The notes under the pieces: generated by a model
Told to the model about the DNA's origin: nothing
What the model saw: only the letters and a program-made list of their open reading frames with translations
Database searches by the model: none
Assembly (NCBI GenBank): GCA_046727435.1
Contig: JBKPCR010000493.1
Location: 1 to 5,321, forward strand
DNA length: 5,321 nucleotides
Source: CAVPRW01 sp046727435 [NCBI: bacterium]
GTDB lineage: Bacteria > Tectomicrobia > Entotheonellia > J063
Reading direction: 5' to 3'
In this document: piece after piece, positions 1-5,321 of the stretch
Position numbering within the stretch: the first letter of the stretch is position 1
Layout of the letters: the number at the start of each line of letters is the position of its first letter
Program-made: the position numbers and the translations under genes

Positions 1-758
1 GTGGAGCGAAAGGCGGTGAAGGAATCACGGAAGCGCACTCCCAGGGTATCTGTCCCCTGTCCAATGCCGCTGATTTTGATGTCGGTGGGGTCGGAGGTGA
101 GGATGACGGCAGCCGCCCCATCGCTGATGGGTGCGCAGTCATACAAACGCAGCGGGGTGGAAACGATCCGGCTTTTCTCGTACTGTTCGTAGGAGATCTC
201 GGTACGAAAATGTGCATAGGGATTGAGTGCACCATTGAAATGATTTTTGATGGCCACCGCCGAGAGCATGCGCTGCATGTGCGGCAGGGAGATCTTGTAC
301 CGGCTCATATAGCGCTGACTGAGCATCGCCGCCAGCGCTGGCATCGAGGCTCCGCAATTGCGCTCATAGCGTTCGATGACTTGGGCGAGGATGCGCGTCG
401 TCCGCGACGTGCTCAAGTGGGTCATTTTCTCCCCCGCCAACACCAGCACCGAGCGCAGATAGCCCGACGCAACCGCATAAAAGGCGGCGTGAAGCGCCGC
501 AGCACCGGTGGCGGAAGCAGTCTCGACCCGGGTGGCGGGCAGACCCCACAGGCCGAGGTAGTCCGTGATCGCGGCGGCGATATTGCTCTCGCCAGAAAAT
601 TCCTCGGGGTTCATCACCCCCACATACATGGCATCCAGCATCTCACGCCCAGAGCGCTTGAGCGCCACTTCGGCCGCTTCAGCCATCAGCTCTGGTAACG
701 TTTCACTCCGTTTGCCAAAGGCGGTCATGCCGACACCTAGAACAAACACCTCCGCCAT
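1..758 (-). CDS. SCP-x/lipid-transfer-type thiolase family protein, N-terminal 252 residues (3' end outside window)
   Basis: The visible part begins MAEVFVLGVGMTAFGK, the usual opening of SCP-x-like thiolases (compare the family style 'VGVGMTKFGK'). Further family marks are a GEKM block near residues 109-112, KNHFNGALNPYAHFR around residues 170-185, and a YDCAPISDGAAAVIL block near 205-220. Family members of about 380-400 residues catalyse acyl-CoA condensation or cleavage in the cytosol; the C-terminal catalytic His and second Cys would lie off the left edge. The nucleophile region reads VETASATGAAALHAA, so Ser82 occupies the place normally held by Cys in the 'VExACASG' motif. This may mean altered chemistry (aldolase-like or non-thiolytic), which is inference. 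The ATG at 758 is chosen because GGGGAGGGAGA lies just upstream and the N-terminus fits the family. It is divergent from the DUF4416-arg operon, and its substrate cannot be told from sequence. Confidence 0.88.
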   Translation of the reverse strand, partial: MAEVFVLGVGMTAFGKRSETLPELMAEAAEVALKRSGREMLDAMYVGVMNPEEFSGESNIAAAITDYLGLWGLPATRVETASATGAAALHAAFYAVASGYLRSVLVLAGEKMTHLSTSRTTRILAQVIERYERNCGASMPALAAMLSQRYMSRYKISLPHMQRMLSAVAIKNHFNGALNPYAHFRTEISYEQYEKSRIVSTPLRLYDCAPISDGAAAVILTSDPTDIKISGIGQGTDTLGVRFRDSFTAFRS

Positions 759-922
759 CGTCTCCCTCCCCTACTGTATGGTCTGAAGTGCCGGACATGC
801 TCCTGGTATCCTATAGTGATAGTGAGGTCTAAGGAAGGGGAGGACACCATCGCAAATTTCCCACTATGCTTCAGCCCTGCTACGCCGCTTCCGCCCTAGT
901 GCGGCAAGGAATGACGAAAGTC

Positions 923-952
923 AGTGTAAGGCCAGCCTACTCATGATGTCAA
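923..952 (-). promoter_or_regulatory. Putative sigma70 promoter for the thiolase gene
   Basis: Read on the minus strand, a perfect -35 hexamer TTGACA (947-952) is followed after 18 nt by TACACT (923-928), which matches the -10 consensus at 4 of 6 positions. Transcription would begin near 916, leaving a leader of roughly 155-160 nt before the thiolase ATG at 758. The leader would contain the ATAGTG tandem hexamer at 813-824. The match is good but rests on consensus only. Confidence 0.45.
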
Positions 953-1062
953 TGATTTTTTCTGCTGGTATAGCCGTCTCTTTCAGATTCTGCGCGGGTT
1001 TATCGCCAACCATAGGCCGGTCATAAGCAGCCGGGCAGAGGTCGGGACAAGCGTTTCAACAA

Positions 1063-1091
1063 TTGACATCCCTAGCGCAATTCGCTACATT
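1063..1091 (+). promoter_or_regulatory. Putative sigma70 promoter for the DUF4416-argDFG transcription unit
   Basis: A perfect -35 hexamer TTGACA (1063-1068) is separated by an optimal 17 nt from TACATT (1086-1091), which matches the -10 consensus at 4 of 6 positions. Transcription would start around A1098, about 49 nt before the GTG start at 1147. The spacer contains an inverted repeat TAGCG-N5-CGCTA (1073-1087), a possible operator. No other comparably good promoter was noticed ahead of argD, argF or argG, so this may drive the whole plus-strand set. Confidence 0.6.
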
Positions 1092-1133
1092 CAGGCGACA
1101 TTCGCAGGCCAGACCGGTATTATCCGTCGTCGC

Positions 1134-1138
1134 AGGGG
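1134..1138 (+). promoter_or_regulatory. Shine-Dalgarno AGGGG that decides the GTG start of the DUF4416 gene
   Basis: AGGGG ends 8 nt before GTG at 1147. The reading frame stays open further up to a TTG at 1063, but that TTG is the first base triplet of the -35 hexamer and has no ribosome binding site. The 28 extra residues also do not look like the family N-terminus, which normally begins just before the 'PVKLxxG' block. Confidence 0.7.
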
Positions 1139-1146
1139 ATCTCGTC

Positions 1147-1707
1147 GTGGCTCAGGCTGTCGAACCGCCGCCAGTGAAATTGATCATCGGGCTGATTGTC
1201 GCGTGCGAGGCCCCCCTCATGGCCATACGTCAGCAACTGGAAGCTACCTATGGACCGATCGACCAGGAAACCGCCCTACTTCCCTTCGTGGCGACCAGAT
1301 TCTATGAGCGCGAAATGGGACCGGCATTGCAGCGCCTGTTTTGGAGTTTTGACGCACTCATCGCTGCCGATGCCCTGGCTGGCATGAAGCACGAGACCAA
1401 TGCCATCGAGCAGACGTACGCCATCAACGCTGCGCAAGGCTGGCGTCGACGCGTCAACCTCGATCCAGGTTATGTCGACCTGGCCAAATTAGTGCTTGCC
1501 ACCACCAAAGATCGGCAACATCGCCTCTATCTCGGCCAAGGCATCTATGCTGAGGTGACGCTACGCTTTACCGGCGGCCGATTTGTGCCGTGGGAGTGGA
1601 CATACCCCGATTATCGGACCGCTGAATATCTGGCGTTTTTCGACGCCGTGCGGCGACGCTATCGCCAACAACTCACGGCCCTGCTCGCGGAGCCCCATCA
1701 TGTCTAA
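1147..1707 (+). CDS. DUF4416 family protein of unknown function
   Basis: The 186-residue soluble protein starts at GTG. It has the features I associate with DUF4416: an N-terminal PPPVKLIIGLI strand (residues 7-17), YGPID at 35-39, FYEREMG at 52-58, a central RRRVNLDPGY at 100-109, then LAKLVLATTKD at 112-122, HRLYLGQGIYAEVTL at 125-139 and WTYPDYR at 151-157. The full usual family length is present, with no signal peptide or membrane segment. No biochemical function is established to my knowledge; the conserved Asp, Lys, His and Glu in the central block could form a binding or catalytic site, which is inference. It is preceded by a strong promoter and followed by argD on the same strand after 164 nt, so it is probably the first gene of the arginine operon. 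Its stop overlaps a possible small ORF starting at 1700. Confidence 0.85.
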   Translation: MAQAVEPPPVKLIIGLIVACEAPLMAIRQQLEATYGPIDQETALLPFVATRFYEREMGPALQRLFWSFDALIAADALAGMKHETNAIEQTYAINAAQGWRRRVNLDPGYVDLAKLVLATTKDRQHRLYLGQGIYAEVTLRFTGGRFVPWEWTYPDYRTAEYLAFFDAVRRRYRQQLTALLAEPHHV

Positions 1708-1804
1708 GCTGGCCTGGACGATGAGCCGTTTCACCCCCGAATGCCCCCTGCACTGGTGGGATGGAGATGTGGGATGCCGTCGTCAGTGCAGCTGCTGTCG
1801 CTGA
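1700..1804 (+). CDS. Possible 34-residue Arg/Cys-rich small ORF or leader peptide upstream of argD
   Basis: The ATG at 1700 overlaps the end of the DUF4416 gene (ATGTCTAA) and has GGAG (1689-1692) 7 nt upstream, a layout typical of translational coupling. A second in-frame ATG lies at 1721. The 34-codon product has Trp at 6, 19 and 20, Cys at 15, 26, 30, 32 and 33, and ends CRRQCSCCR. Two Arg codons CGT CGT (1778-1783) and a CGC just before TGA fall inside the hairpin of the argD leader. I do not recognise a family. It could be a small metal-binding peptide, an arginine-sensing leader peptide, or chance: short open frames and Arg codons are frequent in GC-rich DNA. No comparison with relatives could be made. 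Confidence 0.25.
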   Translation: MSKLAWTMSRFTPECPLHWWDGDVGCRRQCSCCR

Positions 1805-1835
1805 TCGCTGCCACGTGACCAGTACCATCTCCATC
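1760..1835 (+). other. Imperfect hairpin in the argD leader
   Basis: The outer arms GATGGAGATG (1760-1769) and CATCTCCATC (1826-1835) are perfectly complementary over 10 bp. Inside them, GTCAGTGCAGC (1782-1792) can pair with 1807-1819 over 11 bp with two single-base bulges (C1811 and G1815), leaving a 14-nt loop. The element ends 22 nt before the argD Shine-Dalgarno. No U-run follows, so it is not a classical intrinsic terminator. It may be a regulatory or mRNA-stability structure; no known riboswitch class is recognised. Confidence 0.4.
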
Positions 1836-1857
1836 ATTGACCATGTCCATACGTGTG

Positions 1858-1863
1858 AGGAGG
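1858..1863 (+). promoter_or_regulatory. Strong Shine-Dalgarno AGGAGG of argD
   Basis: A consensus AGGAGG lies 8 nt before the ATG at 1872. It settles the argD start against the in-frame ATG at 1761, which would add 37 residues unlike the family and overlap the hairpin. Confidence 0.8.
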
Positions 1864-1871
1864 CTATTACC

Positions 1872-3083
1872 ATGCAACAAAGCGCCCTTGAGATGCGCAA
1901 TCAAACCTTGATCGATCGCGGTAACGCCTCTGTTGCCACCACCTACGGGCGCACGCCCATCGCCTTGATTCGCGGCGAGGGGATGCGGGTCTGGGATGCC
2001 GATGGCAAGATGTACTATGACTTTCTCGCTGGTTTGGGGGTGAACAACCTGGGCCATTGTCACCCAAAAGTTGTTGAGGCCATCCGCCAGCAGGCCGGTA
2101 CCCTCCTGCATGTGTCCAATCTGTACCACATTCAACCCCAGATCGAACTGGCCGACATGCTGGCGCAGCTATCATTCGCTGACCGCAGCTTCTTCTGCAA
2201 TAGCGGCACGGAGTCGTGCGAGGCGGCTATCAAGCTGGCCCGCAAATACTCCCACGATCACTTCGGTGAGGGACGATACGAAATCATCACCTTCGAGAAC
2301 TCCTTCCATGGCCGCACCATGGGGTCACTTTCGGCCACGGCGCAGCACAAGTATCACAAAGGCTTTGAGCCGCTGCTGGATGGTTTTACGTACGCACCGT
2401 TCAATGACCTGCAGGCCTTAGAAGGGATGATCACGCCCAAGACCTGCGCCGTAATGATCGAGCCGGTCCAGGGGGAGGGGGGGGTTAACGTTCCTAGTCC
2501 AGGGTACCTCAAGGGCCTGCGCCAGCTGTGCGATGCACGCCAACTGCTGCTGATCTATGATGAGGTGCAGTGCGGCATTGGGCGCACCGGCAAGCTCTTC
2601 GCCTATGAGCACGAAGGGGTTCCTCCCGATATCATGACGCTTGCCAAGTCGCTGGCGGGTGGTGTGCCCATCGGCGCCCTGTTAGCCCGTGAGGAAGTCG
2701 CGCAATCGTTTGTACCGGGCACGCATGCGGCGACGTTCGGCGGCAATCCCTTGGCCACGGCTGCTGGAGTGGCGGCGCTCAAGGCCATCCATGACGATGG
2801 CATGCTGGAGAATTGCCAACGCGTGGGGGCCTACTTTATGGATCGCCTGAAGGGCTTCCAGGAGCGCTACTCCTTTATCCAAGAGGTGCGCGGACGGGGG
2901 TTGATGCTGGGCATCCAGCTGGATTTCCCCGGCGTCCAGTTCGTGAACGGTTGTCTGGAGCGTGGCTTTCTGGTCAATTGTACGATGGATACGGTCCTCC
3001 GGTTCTTGCCTCCTCTCATCGTCAACGAGGCAGAAGTGGACCTCCTAGTGGCGACACTCGACGAACTGTTCGCGAAAGTGTAG
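1872..3083 (+). CDS. argD: Acetylornithine aminotransferase (PLP-dependent class III)
   Basis: The 403-residue protein is the normal family length. It transfers an amino group from glutamate to N-acetylglutamate 5-semialdehyde, giving N-acetylornithine, with pyridoxal phosphate in the cytosol. Visible marks: TYGRTPIALIRGEG near the N-terminus, DADGKMYYDFLAGLGVNNLGHCHP, the phosphate-binding NSGTE (110-114), SFHGRT with the ring-stacking Phe145, EPVQGEGG, the PLP-nitrogen Asp230 in YDEVQCGIGRTG, and the Schiff-base Lys259 in TLAKSLAGG, followed by THAATFGGNPLA. Class III relatives such as succinyl-DAP or 4-aminobutyrate aminotransferases are possible, but the position directly before argF and argG makes ArgD the best call; a dual role in lysine synthesis is known for some ArgD proteins. 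A G5-A-G8 run (2471-2484) lies in the EPVQGEGG codons without breaking the frame. Confidence 0.95.
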   Translation: MQQSALEMRNQTLIDRGNASVATTYGRTPIALIRGEGMRVWDADGKMYYDFLAGLGVNNLGHCHPKVVEAIRQQAGTLLHVSNLYHIQPQIELADMLAQLSFADRSFFCNSGTESCEAAIKLARKYSHDHFGEGRYEIITFENSFHGRTMGSLSATAQHKYHKGFEPLLDGFTYAPFNDLQALEGMITPKTCAVMIEPVQGEGGVNVPSPGYLKGLRQLCDARQLLLIYDEVQCGIGRTGKLFAYEHEGVPPDIMTLAKSLAGGVPIGALLAREEVAQSFVPGTHAATFGGNPLATAAGVAALKAIHDDGMLENCQRVGAYFMDRLKGFQERYSFIQEVRGRGLMLGIQLDFPGVQFVNGCLERGFLVNCTMDTVLRFLPPLIVNEAEVDLLVATLDELFAKV

Positions 3084-3088
3084 GGGGA
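3082..3088 (+). promoter_or_regulatory. argF Shine-Dalgarno overlapping the argD stop codon
   Basis: AGGGGGA shares its first two bases with the TAG stop of argD and ends 6 nt before the ATG at 3095. Such an arrangement favours translational coupling of ArgD and ArgF. It also fixes the argF start, since the reading frame remains open far upstream inside argD. Confidence 0.75.
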
Positions 3089-3094
3089 CCGTCG

Positions 3095-4033
3095 ATGAAG
3101 CGCGATTTGCTGACGCTGGACGACGTCACCAGGCCGCAACTTGAGGTCTTGTTGCAGTCGGCCGCACGCCTCAAAGATTATCTCAAGCGTGGCGTACCGC
3201 ACCGCTTTTTGGAGGGGCGGACGCTGGGGATGATCTTTAAAAAACCCTCCAGCCGGACGCGGGTGTCCTTTGAGATCGGCATGTTTCAGATGGGTGGACT
3301 AGCCCTGTTCTTGAACAACCATGACCTGGGCATGGGGGTGCGGGAGAGCGTGGCGGATATCGGACGGCTGTTCTCCCGCTATCTGGACGGTATCGTGATC
3401 CGGACCTTCGCCCACGAGGAGGTGGCGGAACTGGCGCGGTACGCCACGATTCCGGTGATCAATGGTTTGACTGACCTGCACCATCCCTGTCAAATCCTCG
3501 CCGACCTCCTGACCATCCGGGAGAAATTCGGCCGCTGCGAGGGAGTGAAACTGACCTGGGTGGGCGATGGCAATAACGTCGCCAACTCCTGGCTACAGGG
3601 GGCTGCCAAGATGGGCATGCACTTGGCGCTGGCTTGTCCCAAAGGCTATTGGCCGCCAGCAGAGCTCATCCGCAAACACCAGGAAGAAGCAGCGGCGTAT
3701 GGTGGAAGCGTGGAAATCATGGAGGATCCATTCCAGGCCGTCAAAGGGGCGGATGTCATCTATACCGATGTGTGGATCAGCATGGGTCAGGAGGCGGAGC
3801 GACGCTGGCGGCTGGAGGTGTTTCAGTCGTATCAGGTCAATCAGGCGCTCTTGGCGGCGGCCAAACCGACGACGCTGGTGATGCATTGCCTCCCCGCGCA
3901 CCGCGGCGAAGAGATCACCGCCGAGGTCATCGACGGTCCCCAATCGATCGTCTTCGACCACGCGGAGAACCGTTTGCACACACAGAAGGCCGTATTGCAC
4001 TTTCTGTTGAACAGAGGGGACAACGGTCATTAG
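3095..4033 (+). CDS. argF: Ornithine carbamoyltransferase
   Basis: The 312-residue enzyme is the usual length and makes citrulline and phosphate from carbamoyl phosphate and ornithine, as a cytosolic trimer in the family. The carbamoyl-phosphate loop SSRTR is at 52-56 in KKPSSRTRVSFE (Ser in the second place where many relatives have Thr, an allowed variation). HHPCQ is at 129-133, GDGNNVANSW at 157-166, the ornithine-binding DVWISMGQE at 225-233, and the catalytic HCLPAHRGEE at 264-273, followed by FDHAENRLHTQKA. The conserved SMG and HCLP motifs favour OTCase over aspartate or putrescine carbamoyltransferase. It sits 11 nt after argD and 76 nt before argG. No truncation or odd residue is seen. 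Confidence 0.96.
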   Translation: MKRDLLTLDDVTRPQLEVLLQSAARLKDYLKRGVPHRFLEGRTLGMIFKKPSSRTRVSFEIGMFQMGGLALFLNNHDLGMGVRESVADIGRLFSRYLDGIVIRTFAHEEVAELARYATIPVINGLTDLHHPCQILADLLTIREKFGRCEGVKLTWVGDGNNVANSWLQGAAKMGMHLALACPKGYWPPAELIRKHQEEAAAYGGSVEIMEDPFQAVKGADVIYTDVWISMGQEAERRWRLEVFQSYQVNQALLAAAKPTTLVMHCLPAHRGEEITAEVIDGPQSIVFDHAENRLHTQKAVLHFLLNRGDNGH

Positions 4034-4040
4034 CGACATG

Positions 4041-4090
4041 GGCTGAGAGCTGAGTGACTTAGCGCAGTCTTTAGCACTCAATCCTCAGTC
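4041..4090 (+). repeat. Imperfect inverted repeat (hairpin) between argF and argG
   Basis: GGCTGAG (4041-4047) pairs with CTCAGTC (4084-4090; 6 Watson-Crick pairs and one G-T). After a 3x3 internal loop, TGAGTG (4051-4056) pairs with CACTCA (4075-4080) around an 18-nt loop. The left arm carries the direct repeat GCTGAG-A-GCTGAG and the right side repeats CTCA. There is no T-run, so it is not an intrinsic terminator. It could be an mRNA processing or stability hairpin or a copy of a dispersed intergenic repeat. It ends 7 nt before the argG Shine-Dalgarno GGAG (4098-4101). Confidence 0.5.
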
Positions 4091-4097
4091 CTGTCCT

Positions 4098-4101
4098 GGA
4101 G
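4098..4101 (+). promoter_or_regulatory. Shine-Dalgarno GGAG supporting the argG ATG at 4110
   Basis: GGAG lies 8 nt before ATG 4110. A closer AAGGA (4105-4109) abuts the ATG and is too near to serve it. The in-frame ATG at 4131 also has AGGGA (4118-4122) at 8 nt, but starting there would remove the short MLAGIKR lead that ArgG proteins normally have before [11 protein letters not shown]. Confidence 0.6.
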
Positions 4102-4109
4102 TACAAGGA

Positions 4110-5312
4110 ATGCTGGCAGGGATCAAACGGATGGTGTTGGCCTACTCTGGTGGTCTCGATACCTCGGTCATTCTCAAGTGGCTGATCGAGACCTACGACT
4201 GTGAGGTGGTGGCGTTCCTGGCGGACCTCGGGCAAGAAGAGGACCTTGAGGGATTCGCCCGCAAGGCCGAACGCGTTGGCGCCACGAAAGTCTTTGTCGA
4301 GGACCTGCGTGAGGATTTTGTGCGCGACTTCGTCTTTCCCGCCGTGCGCGCCAACGCCGTCTATGAGGGCGGCTATCTGATGGGGACTTCGCTGGCCCGC
4401 CCGCTGATCGCCAAAAAACAGCTTGAAATCGCCGCCAGAGAAGAGGCAGATGCTGTCGCCCACGGCGCTACCGGCAAAGGCAATGACCAGGTGCGCTTTG
4501 AGCTCACATATTTCTCCCTGAATCCGCACATCAAGGTCATTGCGCCATGGCGTGAATGGGAATTTCAGGGTCGCCAGGAGCTCATCGATTACGCCATCGC
4601 GCACAACATCCCGGTGCCGGCGACGCGTGAAAAGCCTTACAGTACAGACCGCAATCTCTTACATACCAGCTACGAGGGCGGCATACTGGAAGACCCGTGG
4701 CATGAGCCGGACGAGAAGATGTTCCAAATGACTCAGGCAGTCCAGAATGCTCCTGATCGCTCGCAGTACCTGGAGATCGACTTCGAACAGGGAACACCGG
4801 TAGCTGTGGATGGTGAGCGACTGGGGCCTGTGGCTTTGCTGATGCGCCTCAACGATATCGCTGGCACGCACGGGATCGGCCGCATCGATATGGTCGAGAA
4901 CCGTTTCGTGGGCATGAAATCGCGTGGCGTGTACGAAACCCCTGGCGGCACCATTCTGCACATCGCGCACCGAGCCGTGGAGTCGCTCACCGTGGACCGC
5001 GAGGTCATGCATCTGCGCGACTCGCTCGTCCCCAAATTTGCCGAGCTCATCTACTATGGCTTCTGGTATTCTCCGGAGATGGATCTACTACGGCAGTTTA
5101 TGGATGAGGCACAGCGCCACGTCACCGGCACGGCACGTTTGAAACTCTATAAGGGCAATTGTTGGGTCGTGGGCCGCAAGTCTCCCACCTCGCTCTATCA
5201 CCCGCAGTTCGCGACCTTTGAGGCCGATAACGTCTATCGTCAGGCCGATGCCGAGGGTTTTATCAGGCTGAATGCCCTGCGTTTACGCATCCGCTCTCTG
5301 CTGCGCCCCTGA
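4110..5312 (+). CDS. argG: Argininosuccinate synthase
   Basis: The 400-residue protein is complete and of normal bacterial type-1 length. It condenses citrulline and aspartate with ATP, giving argininosuccinate, AMP and pyrophosphate. The PP-loop AYSGGLDTS is at residues 11-19. The conserved citrulline/aspartate-site blocks are [14 protein letters not shown] (89-102) and [13 protein letters not shown] (119-131). Later blocks are [35 protein letters not shown] and, near the C-terminus, [11 protein letters not shown] and [15 protein letters not shown]. All fit ArgG closely, and the argDF context agrees. It is separated from argF by 76 nt containing an imperfect hairpin, so it may be read from the common mRNA or partly controlled by that element; no internal promoter is evident. 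Only 9 bases follow the TGA, so the expected argH cannot be seen. Confidence 0.97.
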   Translation: MLAGIKRMVLAYSGGLDTSVILKWLIETYDCEVVAFLADLGQEEDLEGFARKAERVGATKVFVEDLREDFVRDFVFPAVRANAVYEGGYLMGTSLARPLIAKKQLEIAAREEADAVAHGATGKGNDQVRFELTYFSLNPHIKVIAPWREWEFQGRQELIDYAIAHNIPVPATREKPYSTDRNLLHTSYEGGILEDPWHEPDEKMFQMTQAVQNAPDRSQYLEIDFEQGTPVAVDGERLGPVALLMRLNDIAGTHGIGRIDMVENRFVGMKSRGVYETPGGTILHIAHRAVESLTVDREVMHLRDSLVPKFAELIYYGFWYSPEMDLLRQFMDEAQRHVTGTARLKLYKGNCWVVGRKSPTSLYHPQFATFEADNVYRQADAEGFIRLNALRLRIRSLLRP

Positions 5313-5321
5313 CCTGCGGCT

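Larger units (their letters stand above)
759..1146. other. Divergent intergenic region between the thiolase and DUF4416 genes
   Basis: This stretch of nearly 390 bases has no convincing gene on either strand; ORFs inside it are short and lack ribosome binding sites. It holds two outward-facing sigma70-like promoters (listed separately). It also has a tandem hexamer ATAGTG ATAGTG at 813-824, a small hairpin CCGC-N6-GCGG at 891-904 without a following T-run, and a T6 tract at 956-961. I see no riboswitch or RNA gene that I recognise. Confidence 0.75.

Noticed and set aside
210-698. Long plus-strand open frame (162 codons) opposite the thiolase
   Set aside because: It is antisense to a well-supported thiolase frame and has no family resemblance; its His/Arg-rich composition is typical of an antisense shadow in GC-rich DNA.
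884-905. Small hairpin GCCGC...GCGGC / CCGC-N6-GCGG as a terminator
   Set aside because: Stem of only 4-5 bp, no following T-run on either strand, and no gene end nearby to terminate.
966-974. Extended -10-like TGGTATAGC as a second plus-strand promoter
   Set aside because: No acceptable -35 hexamer at the right distance, and the promoter at 1063-1091 is much better.
1063-1146. N-terminal extension of the DUF4416 protein from TTG 1063
   Set aside because: The TTG is part of the -35 hexamer, has no Shine-Dalgarno, and the added residues do not match the family; GTG 1147 has a well-spaced AGGGG.
1761-1871. In-frame 37-residue extension of ArgD from ATG 1761
   Set aside because: No ribosome binding site stands at 1761, while a consensus AGGAGG precedes ATG 1872, and the extension is unlike ArgD N-termini.
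1708-1871. ArgR box or separate argD promoter in the argD leader
   Set aside because: No TGAAT...ATTCA-like palindrome was found; TTGACC at 1837-1842 lacks a -10 hexamer at the correct spacing.
3593-4081. Long minus-strand open frames opposite argF and argG
   Set aside because: They are antisense to conserved enzyme genes, show no recognisable family and have no supporting start signals.
1-5321. CRISPR array, tRNA, rRNA, insertion sequence or attachment site
   Set aside because: No regularly spaced repeats, no cloverleaf or rRNA-like stretch, no transposase frame and no terminal inverted repeats with target duplications were seen.

Overview
The window is a GC-rich bacterial chromosomal segment (about 60% G+C by eye) carrying part of an arginine biosynthesis operon. 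Three consecutive same-strand genes encode the last steps from N-acetylglutamate semialdehyde towards argininosuccinate: argD (acetylornithine aminotransferase), argF (ornithine carbamoyltransferase) and argG (argininosuccinate synthase). The protein styles (ArgF ending in an HCLPAHRGEE block, ArgG with AYSGGLDTS and GATGKGNDQ), the presence of a DUF4416 protein and an SCP-x-type thiolase point to a free-living, deep-branching Gram-negative lineage such as NC10/Methylomirabilota, Nitrospirota or Desulfobacterota-like bacteria. This placement is inference from general protein style and was not tested by phylogeny.

Layout. Positions 1-758 (minus strand) hold the N-terminal two thirds of an SCP-x/lipid-transfer-type thiolase that runs off the left edge; its nucleophile position carries Ser instead of Cys. 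Positions 759-1146 are a divergent intergenic region with a good sigma70-type promoter on each strand. Both promoters share the same 9-bp block around the -35 hexamer, in inverted orientation. From 1147 rightwards everything reads on the plus strand: a DUF4416 protein (1147-1707, GTG start), a 164-nt gap with a possible 34-codon Arg/Cys-rich small ORF and an imperfect hairpin, then argD (1872-3083), argF (3095-4033, only 11 nt after argD, with its Shine-Dalgarno overlapping the argD stop), a 76-nt spacer with another imperfect hairpin, and argG (4110-5312). The natural next gene, argH, would lie beyond the right edge.

How they work together. ArgD makes N-acetylornithine, which is deacetylated by a gene outside this window. 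ArgF carbamoylates ornithine to citrulline and ArgG joins citrulline to aspartate. The DUF4416 gene appears to be the first gene of the transcription unit, driven by the promoter at 1063-1091, so the uncharacterised protein may be co-expressed with arginine synthesis. The most speculative but most interesting region is the argD leader (about 1700-1835), where a short ORF with Arg codons near its stop overlaps a hairpin. It is a candidate translation-linked control element, though no intrinsic terminator is visible there. Otherwise the window is ordinary core metabolism; I see no mobile element, CRISPR array, tRNA or rRNA.
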